NCBI GenBank assembly: GCA_003116975.1 | Contig: BGKB01000006.1 | Coordinates: forward strand, 248,001 to 312,000 | Length of the DNA: 64,000 nt | Direction: 5' to 3' | Source: Aurantiochytrium sp. KH105 | Lineage: Eukaryota > Sar > Bigyra > Thraustochytrida > Thraustochytriidae | In this document: piece by piece, positions 1 to 9,600 of the stretch | How positions within the stretch are numbered: position 1 is the first letter of the stretch | Layout: each line of letters begins with the position of its first letter | Made by a program: the position numbers and the translations under genes | The notes under the pieces: model-generated | Database searches by the model: none | Told to the model about the DNA's origin: nothing | What the model saw: the letters and a program-made list of their open reading frames with translations, nothing else

Positions 1-249
1 AGCGGCAACAACAGCTGCAGCAGCAGCGCTATCTGCAGCAGCAGCAGCAGGAACAAAAGCGTAAGCAACAACAGCAGCTTTTGAAGCAGAAACAGCTCGA
101 AGAGCAAAAGAAGAAGGAGCAAATCGAGAAACAGAAAAAATTGGAACTCGAGCGGCGCAAGGCGGAGGAGCAGCAGCGTAAATTAGCCGAGCAAAAGCGA
201 CTTGAAGCGCAACAGCGTCAGCAACAACTCCGGCAGCAGCAACAGCAGC

Positions 250-313
<64 letters not shown>

Positions 314-1104
314 GAAGTTGCAGCGACAGCAGCAATTGCAGCAGCAGCAACAGCAGCGAGCCATGGCGCGGCAGTCTTCGCAGTCTTCCACTGCGGCACC
401 TGCTCCATCTATGCGGAATGCCAGCGCTGCAACACCCCCACATGCCCATCCTCCTGTGGGTCCTGCTGGTGCACGAACTCCTATTCCATCCAAACCCGGA
501 TCAGGACCCAGCGTGCATCATCATCAACAACAACAACAACCGTCTCCATCGTCAAAGCGCCCCGCGCCCCAGCAGCAAGTGGCGCCTGCAAAGCGGCTCA
601 AAGTAGAACCCATGCCTAAGGGCAGTCCCGCGCCGTCTGTGCCTCCGAAGCAGCAAAAGCCGCCGCAGCAACAGCAACAACAAGACACGCCCAAGCCCAC
701 CAAACCTCCTTCATCGTCGACGCCAAAGCAGTCAGCGAACGTCAAAAAGGAGGGAGCTGGAGCAACCAAGGCAAAGGCCCCCAAGGAGCCGCCTGCTCCC
801 TCCATGTTTGGGCCTGGCGTCTCCTCGATTGTCAAGGGTCTGCCTTTTGCCAAGGCCGATCTCACTGCATGCAAAGATGCCTGCACGCGGCTCACTCGCG
901 CATTTACAGCGTGGGCTTGATTTTGCAATTTTTCTCTTTCCCTCTCTTTTTGTAAAGCTGTGTAGGATGAGTGGAACTGCGGGGCGTGTGGCCGTCAAGA
1001 AATCAGCCAGCAGCCCGTTCGTGGCCCAGGCGAACGAATCCACAGAGGCTTTTCCAACCGCTCGCAGACCTCCTTCACAATTGCTTCCCCCAAAGGAAAA
1101 GTAA
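1..1104 (+). CDS. Q-rich nuclear-type protein, 3' part of gene (5' end outside window)
   Basis: The reading frame is already open at base 3, so the start lies to the left. Visible first is a charged, Q/K/E-rich coiled-coil-like segment, then a pure polyQ run of about 27 residues coded mostly by CAA (about 234-314), then Ser/Pro/Gln-rich disordered sequence. A bipartite nuclear-localisation-like stretch (KRPAPQQQ...PAKRLKVEP, about 557-611) contains a sumoylation-type LKVE motif. Read straight through, the frame stops at 918-920. A T/C-rich tract ending in TAG at 963-965 suggests an intron of 911-965 (donor GTGGGC is weak). Splicing 910 to 966 keeps frame and adds 45 residues to a stop at 1102-1104. 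An AATAAA lies at 1337-1342. No enzymatic domain is visible. A transcription co-regulator is a guess from composition only. Confidence 0.6.
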
Positions 1105-1203
1105 CCGGCGGCATCGTTAAAAAAACAAGTTCTTCGTCTTCAAGGTAAGGAAGCACAGAGGGCCAAGCAAGTGACAGGATGGAAGTATCAATTACCAGGT
1201 CTA

Positions 1204-1207
<4 letters not shown>

Positions 1208-1243
<36 letters not shown>
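1208..1243. repeat. (TC)n dinucleotide microsatellite
   Basis: About 18 TC units lie in the short spacer between the Q-rich gene and the convergent 2-isopropylmalate synthase gene. Nothing else is recognisable in 1105-1367 apart from the AATAAA at 1337-1342. Confidence 0.9.
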
Positions 1244-1245
<2 letters not shown>

Positions 1246-1367
1246 GCCAAACTGCACAGCCTGTAAACGCATAGTGTGCACGCATGTTGAGTATGCACGC
1301 ATGTTCCTTGCATAGTAAAAAGTAATCGGGTAAAAGAATAAAATTTTGAATGCTTTCAGCTCAGCGC

Positions 1368-3158
1368 TTATTCGAGAGGTGGCGTCTGCTGCATGCTGAT
1401 CTGCTTCTTGTGGCTGATCATGCGGTTGAGCGCGCTGAGGTAAGACTTTGCGCTAGCGACAAGGATATCGGTGTCCGCGCCATGGCCTGTAAAGTTACGG
1501 TTCGTGACGGAGCCCGTCTGCGGGTTCTTGAACTCGCCGGCATCAATGCCCGAGTCCGTACGCTGCAGGCGGCGGCTCTTCTCGGGGCTCTCGTAATCCT
1601 CGACAAATTCGAGCTTGGTGACCACCTCGCCGATGGCATCAACGCCCTCAGTGACAGCGTTGATCTTGTACTGGACCAGGCGGTTCGGTACTCGGACCAC
1701 CTGCTGGATCGAGGTGAAGATGGCGTCGACGGGGCCGGCGCCTACTGCAGCTTCGGTGACCTCATGGCCGTCAATGTGGACGAGGGAAACAGTGGCAGTG
1801 GCCTTGACAAGGTTGCCGGCAGTCACGTGGATGGAGCGCAGCTCCCAGACGTGCTCGGGCTGGTAGATCTCGTCGGCGACGATGGCCTCCATGTCTGCGT
1901 CCGTCACGACCTTCTTCTCGTCGGCAAGGCGCTTGAACTTATCAACAAACTCGTCAATCTGCTGCGGGCTCAGGTCCGTGTAGCCGAGCTCCTCGAGACG
2001 CGCCTTGTAGGCGTGCTTGCCCGAGTGCTTGCCCAGAACCAGAGAGTTGGTGGAGAGACCGACCGACTCCGGGGTCATGATCTCGTACGTCTCGGCGTGC
2101 TTGAGGACACCGTCCTGGTGGATGCCAGCCTCGTGGGCAAAGGCGTTCTCGCCCACAATGGCCTTGTTGGGCTGCACGGCCATGCCAGTGAACGAGGTCA
2201 CCATGCGCGACGCGCGAGTGATCTGGGTCGCGTCCACACTCGTGTACACGTTGAACTGCTGCGGGCGCGTGCGCACAGCCATGATGATCTCCTCGATGGC
2301 CGTGTTACCAGCGCGCTCGCCGATGCCATTCACGGTGACTTCGACCTGGCGGGCGCCGCCGGCAATGCCGGCCAGCGAGTTGGCCGTGGCGAGACCGAGA
2401 TCGTTGTGGCAGTGGGTGGACCACACGACCTTGTCCGCGCCGGGCGTGTTTGCGATGAGGTACTCGAAGACCTGCTGGTACTCGATGGGCGTGGTGAAGC
2501 CGACCGTGTCAGGGATGTTGAGGGTGGTGGCGCCGGCGGCGATGACCTCCTTGAGGACCTCGACGAGGAACTTGGGGTCGCTGCGCATGGCATCCTCGGT
2601 GGAGAACTCGACGTCTTCGCTCAGGCTCGAGGCGAACTTGACCGCCTTGGCGGCGCGCTCGATGCACTCCTCGCGCGAGATGTTGAGCTTGTGCTTGAGG
2701 TGGATGTCGCTGGTGGCCAAAAAGGTGTGAATGCGGTGCAGGGGCGCGTGCTTGACGGCGTCGAAGCAGCGCTGGATATCCTTCTCCGAGGCGCGGCTCA
2801 GACCACAGATGCGCATGGGCTGGCCGGTGGCCTCGCGCCCGGTCATGAGGGGTCCGATCTCGGTGGCGATGGTCTTGACGGCCTCGAAGTCGCCGGGGGA
2901 CGCGATGGGGAAGCCAGCTTCGCAGATGTCGACGCCAAACCTGCTCAGCACACGCGCGATCTCGACCTTCTCCTTGAGGTTGAGGGTCGCGCCGGGCGAC
3001 TGCTCGCCGTCGCGCAGGGTCGTGTCGAACAGGATCAGCCTGTCCTTGCCCACCACCGCCGACGCCTCCGTGGACAGCGCGCGCGCGCCCTGCAGCCGCG
3101 CCGCCGCCGCCGCCGCGCGCGCGCCGCGCGCCGTCGCCGCCGCGCCCATCATCATCAT
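1368..3158 (-). CDS. 2-isopropylmalate synthase, mitochondrial-type presequence
   Basis: This enzyme condenses acetyl-CoA with 2-oxoisovalerate in the first committed step of leucine synthesis. The HMGL-like TIM barrel is intact: the DTTLRDGEQSPG motif supplies the metal-binding Asp and catalytic Arg, and THCHNDLGLA supplies metal-binding His residues. VNGIGERAGN and the HEAGIHQDG/GKHSGKHA segments of the linker follow, then the C-terminal LeuA regulatory domain (TAGNLVKATATVSL...HEVTEAAVGAGPVDA) that senses leucine in this family. I place the start at the first of four consecutive Met codons (3158). The longer frame to 3227 has no ATG and is only GC-rich arginine/alanine sequence. Residues about 5-30 are Ala/Arg-rich and end in RALSTE, a typical mitochondrial cleavage context. 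Predicted length is 596 aa, uninterrupted. It converges on the Q-rich gene. Confidence 0.95.
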   Translation of the reverse strand: MMMMGAAATARGARAAAAAARLQGARALSTEASAVVGKDRLILFDTTLRDGEQSPGATLNLKEKVEIARVLSRFGVDICEAGFPIASPGDFEAVKTIATEIGPLMTGREATGQPMRICGLSRASEKDIQRCFDAVKHAPLHRIHTFLATSDIHLKHKLNISREECIERAAKAVKFASSLSEDVEFSTEDAMRSDPKFLVEVLKEVIAAGATTLNIPDTVGFTTPIEYQQVFEYLIANTPGADKVVWSTHCHNDLGLATANSLAGIAGGARQVEVTVNGIGERAGNTAIEEIIMAVRTRPQQFNVYTSVDATQITRASRMVTSFTGMAVQPNKAIVGENAFAHEAGIHQDGVLKHAETYEIMTPESVGLSTNSLVLGKHSGKHAYKARLEELGYTDLSPQQIDEFVDKFKRLADEKKVVTDADMEAIVADEIYQPEHVWELRSIHVTAGNLVKATATVSLVHIDGHEVTEAAVGAGPVDAIFTSIQQVVRVPNRLVQYKINAVTEGVDAIGEVVTKLEFVEDYESPEKSRRLQRTDSGIDAGEFKNPQTGSVTNRNFTGHGADTDILVASAKSYLSALNRMISHKKQISMQQTPPLE

Positions 3159-3451
3159 CCTCCTCCTCCCCGCGCCGCCGCCCGCGAGTCGCTCGCGCGC
3201 GCACCCGCGCGCCGCGCCGCCGCGCACCTACGCCCCCGCGCCGCGGCCGCTGCCTCCGCCCTCCGCCGCGTCGCTGCCGCTCCCGCCCGCGCGCTCGTCC
3301 TCGCTCTGCTCGCCCCGCTCCGCCCCGCTCTGCGCGCTCTGCTCGCCATCCCGCCGGGCCTCTTTTAGGACCGCCACGGGCGCAAACCGCGCCCGGCTTT
3401 GCGACCGCTGCGGGCGCAAACGCGCCGCCGCGTTGCCGCAACGTCGCGCTC

Positions 3452-3533
<82 letters not shown>

Positions 3534-3546
3534 CTCTTTCTTATTT

Positions 3547-3589
<43 letters not shown>

Positions 3590-3599
3590 CTCTTTCTTA

Positions 3600-3633
<34 letters not shown>

Positions 3634-3638
3634 CTCTG
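3452..3638. repeat. (TTTC)n tetranucleotide array
   Basis: About 45 units of TTTC with a few CTCTTTC and TTATT interruptions, about 300 bp upstream of the IPMS start. It creates spurious open frames on both strands (Phe/Leu/Ser on one, Lys/Glu/Arg on the other). Confidence 0.95.
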
Positions 3639-4663
3639 CAGCTGTGCTGATCTTGCCTCGGCGGCGAGCGCGCAGCGCGTGTGTGGCTGCGGCGCCGCGC
3701 CGTGAAGACCCGCGAGGCGAGGCGAGGCGAGGCCAGCCCAGCCCAGCGCAGCCAGGCCAGCCAGGCCAGGCCAGGCCAGGCCGCAGAGCAGCGGAGCGGC
3801 AGGGTTTGTGGCGGCGCGGCCAGAATGGCCATGGCGGCAGGGACGCTCTGCACGCGCCCTGCCTGCTGGCGGCGGGAGGGAGGGAGGGAGGAAGGAGGAG
3901 AGAGAGGTCAGGCTGGACCGTGGTCGAGGGGGCGGAGGAAGGGATGGGTGGCGGCAGCGGCGAGGACGGCACAGGGGATAGATAGACGCAGCAGCTGCAG
4001 CTGCAGCTGGCTGTTGCTGCAGCAGCAGCGGTAGCTGCCAGCTGGCTGCAGAGAGAGCTGAAAGCTTCGAAGCGAGCACGAGCAGAGCGGAGCTGGCGTT
4101 GTTTGCAAGCGTTGTTTGTGATGATGGGATGATGCAGGTGATGAATGATGACGGTCCGAAGTGCAGCCGGCAAGGTCGGCGTTCTCTGGGCCGAGAGTAT
4201 AGATGCTGTTGACCATGAGCAGGCGAGGGTCGAGGGGAAGGAGGACGGAGGGATGGATGCATGCATGGATGATGGGCTGGATGGTGATGAGATCCGTTCT
4301 AATGTAAGTGGCTGCGTGGTCAGCTGTGGCGTTGGCATGCATGCATGCAATGCACGACATGGACTGTGTGTGCTTGTGTCCACAGCCACACCACTATTTG
4401 CTGTTGCGGCTCAGCTTGGCTTGGCTTTCTTTAAATTGGCTTGCCATGATTGCTCTGCAAGGCTTGGCGAGAGGCTGAGTATTCGAGCGCTTGACGTTGT
4501 GTGCACTTGGCTTGCTTCGCTGCACGGTGCTTGGCTTGGCCTACTTACTCTGCTTGATTGGCTTGTTTTCCTCACAGCCGCGTCCAAGCGGGCGGACGCA
4601 TCGTCTTCGTACCGCATGGCAAGTCTCTCACGAGGCGAACGCAGCGCGGACACTCTGCCGGCA

Positions 4664-4711
4664 CGGCGCGACGCGGCGCGGCTTCGGACGCCGCGGCGCG
4701 ACGCGGCGCGG
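4664..4711. repeat. Duplicated GC-rich unit
   Basis: The 18-mer CGGCGCGACGCGGCGCGG occurs at 4664-4681 and again at 4694-4711, a 30-bp offset. It lies in the spacer upstream of the tubby gene. No function is assigned. Confidence 0.8.
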
Positions 4712-5303
4712 GTTGGCGTCCTAGTCTCCAGCTAAGCTCAACTATAGCCCTCCACAGTGTGTACCATAGGTGTGCGCCGCGGAGGGATGCGCGCGCACCC
4801 CTCTGCTGGTTCGCTTTTGGGCGTCTCCTCGCCCCACACTCGTGGCCGCGCGCGCCGCGGAGGGCGTCGCGCAGCAGGGTCCGCGCGCAAGTCTCCGCCC
4901 GGCCCGGCCCGGCCCGGCCCGGCCCGCCCGCGCACCGAGGCCACGTGCAGCAGGTTTGGATTGCGCGAAACAGAGCGCTGTCACCGCCGTCGCGTCAGTC
5001 AGAAATCGCCGTGTCTCGCGTCGCGGCTGCACATTTTGGGGGGGAAGGGGGAAGGGGAGTGAAGTCGAGGAGCACCTGCGCGCTCGCTTCGATCCTTGGC
5101 TTTGCTTTGCTGGAGGTAGCAGCTGGCAAATAAAACCAGATACGCAAGCTTCCGTACGCTACGCGGCGCGGGCTTGTTGGCATAAGAAGTAAAAACCCGA
5201 GGCGGAAGCCAAGCCAAGCAGAGCAAAGCAGAGCAAAGCGCGAACTCGAGGCGCTTGCTTTCTCAACCACGCACGCAAGTGAGTCACTCGAAGCTTGCAA
5301 AGC

Positions 5304-6431
5304 ATGATGCTGACCACGGCGCCGCCGCCCCGCAGAGGGAGCGACCTCCAGGACCTCGAAATGCTTGAGCTTGGCGCATCGCGAGAGGTCCTTAGCACCA
5401 AGTGCGCAAGCCCCGCAAATCGAACGGGCAACTGGCAAGAGTGCTTTATTATGAGCGAAGATAAAAAGAAGTTCGCCATGTATGATGAAAGGTCAGGGGA
5501 AATCCTGCTCACAGCGAAACGCGTCGACAACGATTTTTTCATCTCACAATACGAAGACTTCCCAGAAACCTTTGCAGGCAACTCCAAAAAATGCGCAGCA
5601 GACCAGCATGGTCGTTTCTGCGGTATTCTTCGTCTCGACCCCTCTGGAAAGAGCTACACGCTGCGCAGTGCCTCGTGTGAGCTCTGTGATCAAGTCTTAC
5701 ACAAGTTTAGCTGTGGTCCGCTTACATCCTCGACAGACCGGCAAATCCTCGCCACGGTCAAGCACTCGACCCGGCTCATCGAAGGTACTGATATCGAAGC
5801 CCGCTTCTTGAGCGCGCGACTTCCAGCACTTCTTGGCGAAACGGAAAGGATCGTCTGGTGTGCGCGCACGATGACGGGCGACGTCATCAAAGCAAACCGA
5901 GTCCTGAGAACCACTTCGACTTTTGCGGCGGATTGGAACCACCGCATTGAGAACAGCTCTGGCCCCGAGCCCGAGTGCGAGGAAACCAAGACGCACTGCG
6001 GGGACGATGACAACATTGTTCGGGAAATTCAACACCTCGAGCGACTGCAAGCCAACGGATTGCACAAAAACAAAAACCCACCAAGCACATCCTCTTCGTC
6101 TGGAAACTGTGTGCCAAGCACCTTTGGCGCACCGTCGCCAGTGCGCATGGCGCTCGACAGTCTCAAAAGTGACCATGTGCAGCTGAACACCAAGCTTCCC
6201 GTATGGAGCGATGATATTGGCAGCCTCGTGCTCAAATTTCGGAACCGCCGTGTGCTCATGGCTTCCTCCAAAAATTTCATTCTCAACGACGCAAAGAATA
6301 GAATGATCTTCCAGCTCGGCAAGGCCGAGTCTGGCCGCTTCAATGTCGACTTTCAGCATCCCATGTCTGCGCTCCAGGCCTTTGGCATCGCGCTCAGCGC
6401 TTATGGATTCACGGCCAAGCCCAAAAAATGA
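5304..6431 (+). CDS. Tubby C-terminal-domain protein
   Basis: This 375-aa protein is recognised by the tubby fold. The C-terminal part carries the family signature: KLPVWSDDIGSLVLKF, then MASSKNFIL, then FQLGKAESGRFNVDFQHPM and SALQAFGIALSAYGF, matching the closing strands and buried helix of tubby/TULP domains. An early segment (KKFAMYDERSGEILLTAKR...RFCGILRLDPSGKSYTLRS) matches the first strands. Family members bind phosphoinositides and often deliver cargo to cilia or act at the plasma membrane. The middle (about 215-290) is a polar, Ser-rich insertion. I start at the first ATG (5304); a second ATG follows directly. The gene is intronless and ends only 190 bp from the stop of the convergent giant gene. 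An AATAAA lies at 6576-6581. Confidence 0.88.
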   Translation: MMLTTAPPPRRGSDLQDLEMLELGASREVLSTKCASPANRTGNWQECFIMSEDKKKFAMYDERSGEILLTAKRVDNDFFISQYEDFPETFAGNSKKCAADQHGRFCGILRLDPSGKSYTLRSASCELCDQVLHKFSCGPLTSSTDRQILATVKHSTRLIEGTDIEARFLSARLPALLGETERIVWCARTMTGDVIKANRVLRTTSTFAADWNHRIENSSGPEPECEETKTHCGDDDNIVREIQHLERLQANGLHKNKNPPSTSSSSGNCVPSTFGAPSPVRMALDSLKSDHVQLNTKLPVWSDDIGSLVLKFRNRRVLMASSKNFILNDAKNRMIFQLGKAESGRFNVDFQHPMSALQAFGIALSAYGFTAKPKK

Positions 6432-6621
6432 GTCATCGTCACGAGACAGAGATGATGCATGCGATGCGACTTTATAATTTGGCACGCTTGCCTTGTCGGC
6501 CAGTGTGGACACTCCGATTACAGATCCAAATGAAAAGAAGAGGCCCAAAAAAGTCGACGGCGCAGAGACGAATCAAATAAAGCAAATGTTGGTCTTTCAA
6601 AAATGTTCACTTTCAGAATTG

Positions 6622-9600
6622 CTACGTTGACTGATGCTCGTCCATGTAGAGCTCCAGATGCTTGTTCAGATAGTCTTCGCCTTCGGAAAGAACCCATGTG
6701 AGAGCGGCGTCCACGTTTACATTGCCGAATTCTTCGTCGCGCGACTCCGTCAGTGCATGTCGCAAAAGCCCACGCGGGAAAGTTGGGCACATGTCAATCA
6801 TTGACTGCAGCGCGTGCGCAAAGTCCAATTGCCCAGCGTCGAGCGCGCTCGCTCCGGCCTGGCCTGTTGCGCTATCGGCGCCGACACCGCCCCCAAGGTT
6901 TTCTTCGGCCAGAGCAGCCTCCGCGTTCAGTGTCGCCGAACTCCCCATCTCTCCAGATTTGGCATCGAGCTTGCTTGTCCAACCTGTCGCTGCGAGCGCT
7001 TCGCTCCCCACAGACGCGTTCCCAATAATCTTGCTGCTTGGCTCTCCACCCTGTGCATCTTCGAATGATGCACTATGGACGCCTGCGGCAGCGTCACCAG
7101 CAGTTCCCGCGTCTGTATCCTCGGCACTTAGAAGCTTCACATGCTCAAGCCGCTCCTGCTCCTTGGCGCGAAGTTCCTTCAGTCGCTCCTCTCTCTCGCT
7201 ATACAGAGCGTCGACCTCTTCACTTGGAAGCTTATCGAGCTCCTCGCGAAGATCCGAGGCAAACTTGGAGATTGACTTGAGGTGGCTCTTGGTGTCTGAA
7301 AGCTTCGCCTCCTCAACCCAGCGATCCACGGTCGCCAAAATGTGGTGCTTCTTGATACGAAAATGCTCTTGGATAAGAGTCTCAAAGCCTGGCGGCGGAT
7401 TGCGCAGCTGACTCAGCATCGCGTGTTGCAGCGTTGCCACACGCAGCCGTTCGTAGCCACCATTGGAATGAATTCGTTTTTGCAGCTCGCCTTGTTCCGT
7501 CCCCCATTGAGACTCCACGCCTGGCTCGTTGAAATACGGGAATTCTGACCCGAGAATGGCGCTTTGGATCGAGACCAGTACTTGCCACAATGACGAGTTC
7601 TTTGTCCAGTTCTCGCTTCCGGTCGCGCCGCCACGCCATGTACCAAGCAGAGACAAACACACCTTGCCATTGTTGTACAAGTTCGGGTTAAAGCGTACGG
7701 ACCCGCCTCCGGTGGTCATGAGATTCATCTTTGGCGGTTCCGAAGGGTACTCGGGAGGAAAGTAAATGTCGAACTGGAAACATCCGCTGTCGTACGGCGT
7801 GTTATCGGGCGCGAAGATGATACATTGCGCCACGAACGGTCGTTTCTGGTCCACACGCAGGGCTATAGACGAGTTGAAGTGAAGAGGAAGCGACTTGCGC
7901 AGCGCCTTGAGCTCGCGATTCAGTCTGCGCATACGCGTTTGGCTCACCTTGCCCTTGATGTCGTCCTCGATGTGCGTGCGGTAGTGGTGGTTGTATCGCC
8001 CATCTTCATCTGCCATTTCACGGCTGCCAAACAGCTCAGGGCGCAGGGCCGCCTCGTAGATCTGGTTCAGTTGACGCGTAAAGACCGCCTCGCTCTCGTC
8101 GAGGTCCAAAGTGTCCTTCTCAGTCGAGGCGCCATCCTTCGGGCCGTCCTTCGCGGCGTCGCTCACTATGCCCTGTTCCGCTTCTTCCGCATTAGTTGCA
8201 TCTTCTCCTGGGTTATTGCCGGCCTTGGCCGCCTTTTCCTGCTCGAGAGCCTGCTTCGCCTCCTCGGCGGCGCGCTCCCTCTCATGAAATGCGTCGACGC
8301 TTTTCTTCACAGCACCCGCAACGGTGTGCACCATATCTTTAAAGGGTAGATCACAGATATCTGCAAGGAGCGATCTTCCCTCGCTCTTCGCCTCATCACC
8401 CCCAGACTTTACGCGGCTAGCCCCTTGCAGTTCCTGAAAGGAGTGGGCCATATCCTGATGCGAGGTTTCGCTCTGCAGATTGGCGTCGCTCGTTTCGCCC
8501 GTCACGTCTTCATCGTCCTCGATCGCCAACAAACCTTCCTCCGTCTCATCCTCCTCGCTGAGGTCCTCGACAAGGTCCTCAAGTTCCTCCATGAGCTGCT
8601 GAACGGACCTGTACACCCCTTCCACAGGACACAGGATTCGCGCAAGTTGTGGGTGTTGAGCCAGCACGTAGACAAAACGCAGCAACGCACGATAAAGCAC
8701 CAAATTATCGAGGACCACCTTGATCGTGTTGCCAAAAAGAAATGACATGAGCACACGAAGCAAGCATGACGCTTCGAGCACCTCAGCGACTTCTGCCCAA
8801 ACGTCGTCATCAAGAGTATCGTCCGCGTCCTTGGAGGTGTTCAGGAAGCTCGTCAATACACTCATGGTCGCAAGTGTGCGATCCGTCTTCTCCTGTTGCT
8901 GCTTCTCGCGCATGCGGTCCGATACGGACGTGTCCGTAGATCCATAACCATATCCGGGCGCCCAGAGAGACTTATCTGACTCCTTCGATGACTTGAAGGG
9001 TTTCTCTTTCACAAAGTCCCGAATCTTGGAGGTGATCCTGGACGGCAACGCCCGCACCGTCGCGGACGCAGACGGCGAGGAGGACGACTCGGCGTCATTG
9101 TCCGCGCCAGCGTTGCCCGTACGTCCCGCGGTAGTCGATGCCTGCGTTGTGAACGGGTCTGCGAAGCGAGCTGCTCGCTCCGGATCCCGCGGCTCTTCCG
9201 CTTGAATTCGCCCAATGCGGAGAAGAATACTGTCAAGCACTCCGTGCTGAACAGCCCACTTCCGGGACTCGGCAGCTGCCTTCCCTCTTGCGCGCGCAAA
9301 GTGCTTGCTCAGAGCAACAAAGAGCGCGCCGTCCGGATCTTCGAGAGCTTGCTCGGATGGCTCGATGCGACCACGCTTATCATCTGAAAGATGCGCCGCA
9401 TCCACGCCCAACAGCGCAAACAAGAGACCCATGCAGTCTTTGTCGTTCACAAACGTGCGATCAAAGTTCACCATGCCAAAGTAAACTTGCAGCCGGTCAA
9501 GCCACGAGGCCCACGTTACAGCGCGAGTCTCAACTGGCCCTGTCGCGATCGTGTCAATCGGAACAGACTTGGCTGCCAGTGCCGCGCGCGACTCTTCTGT

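Larger units (their letters stand above)
3159..5303. other. 2.1-kb repeat-rich spacer between divergent IPMS and tubby genes
   Basis: No convincing gene is seen. The stretch next to IPMS (3159-3450) is extremely C/G-rich. It is followed by the TTTC array, tandem GGCGA/CCAGG-type runs (3706-3783), short CAG/CTG runs near 3990-4035, degenerate TTGGCTTGGC repeats (about 4408-4560), a duplicated GC-rich unit (4664-4711) and a CCCGG run (about 4897-4926). Open frames here are low-complexity and disagree between frames, as expected of repeats. Promoters of both flanking genes should lie within it. Confidence 0.7.

Noticed and set aside
1350-3368. 672-aa plus-strand open frame
   Set aside because: It is antisense to 2-isopropylmalate synthase, which has all family motifs; the plus frame is a GC-rich shadow.
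3399-3853. FLSF-repeat and KKER-repeat proteins
   Set aside because: They are readings of the (TTTC)n microsatellite.
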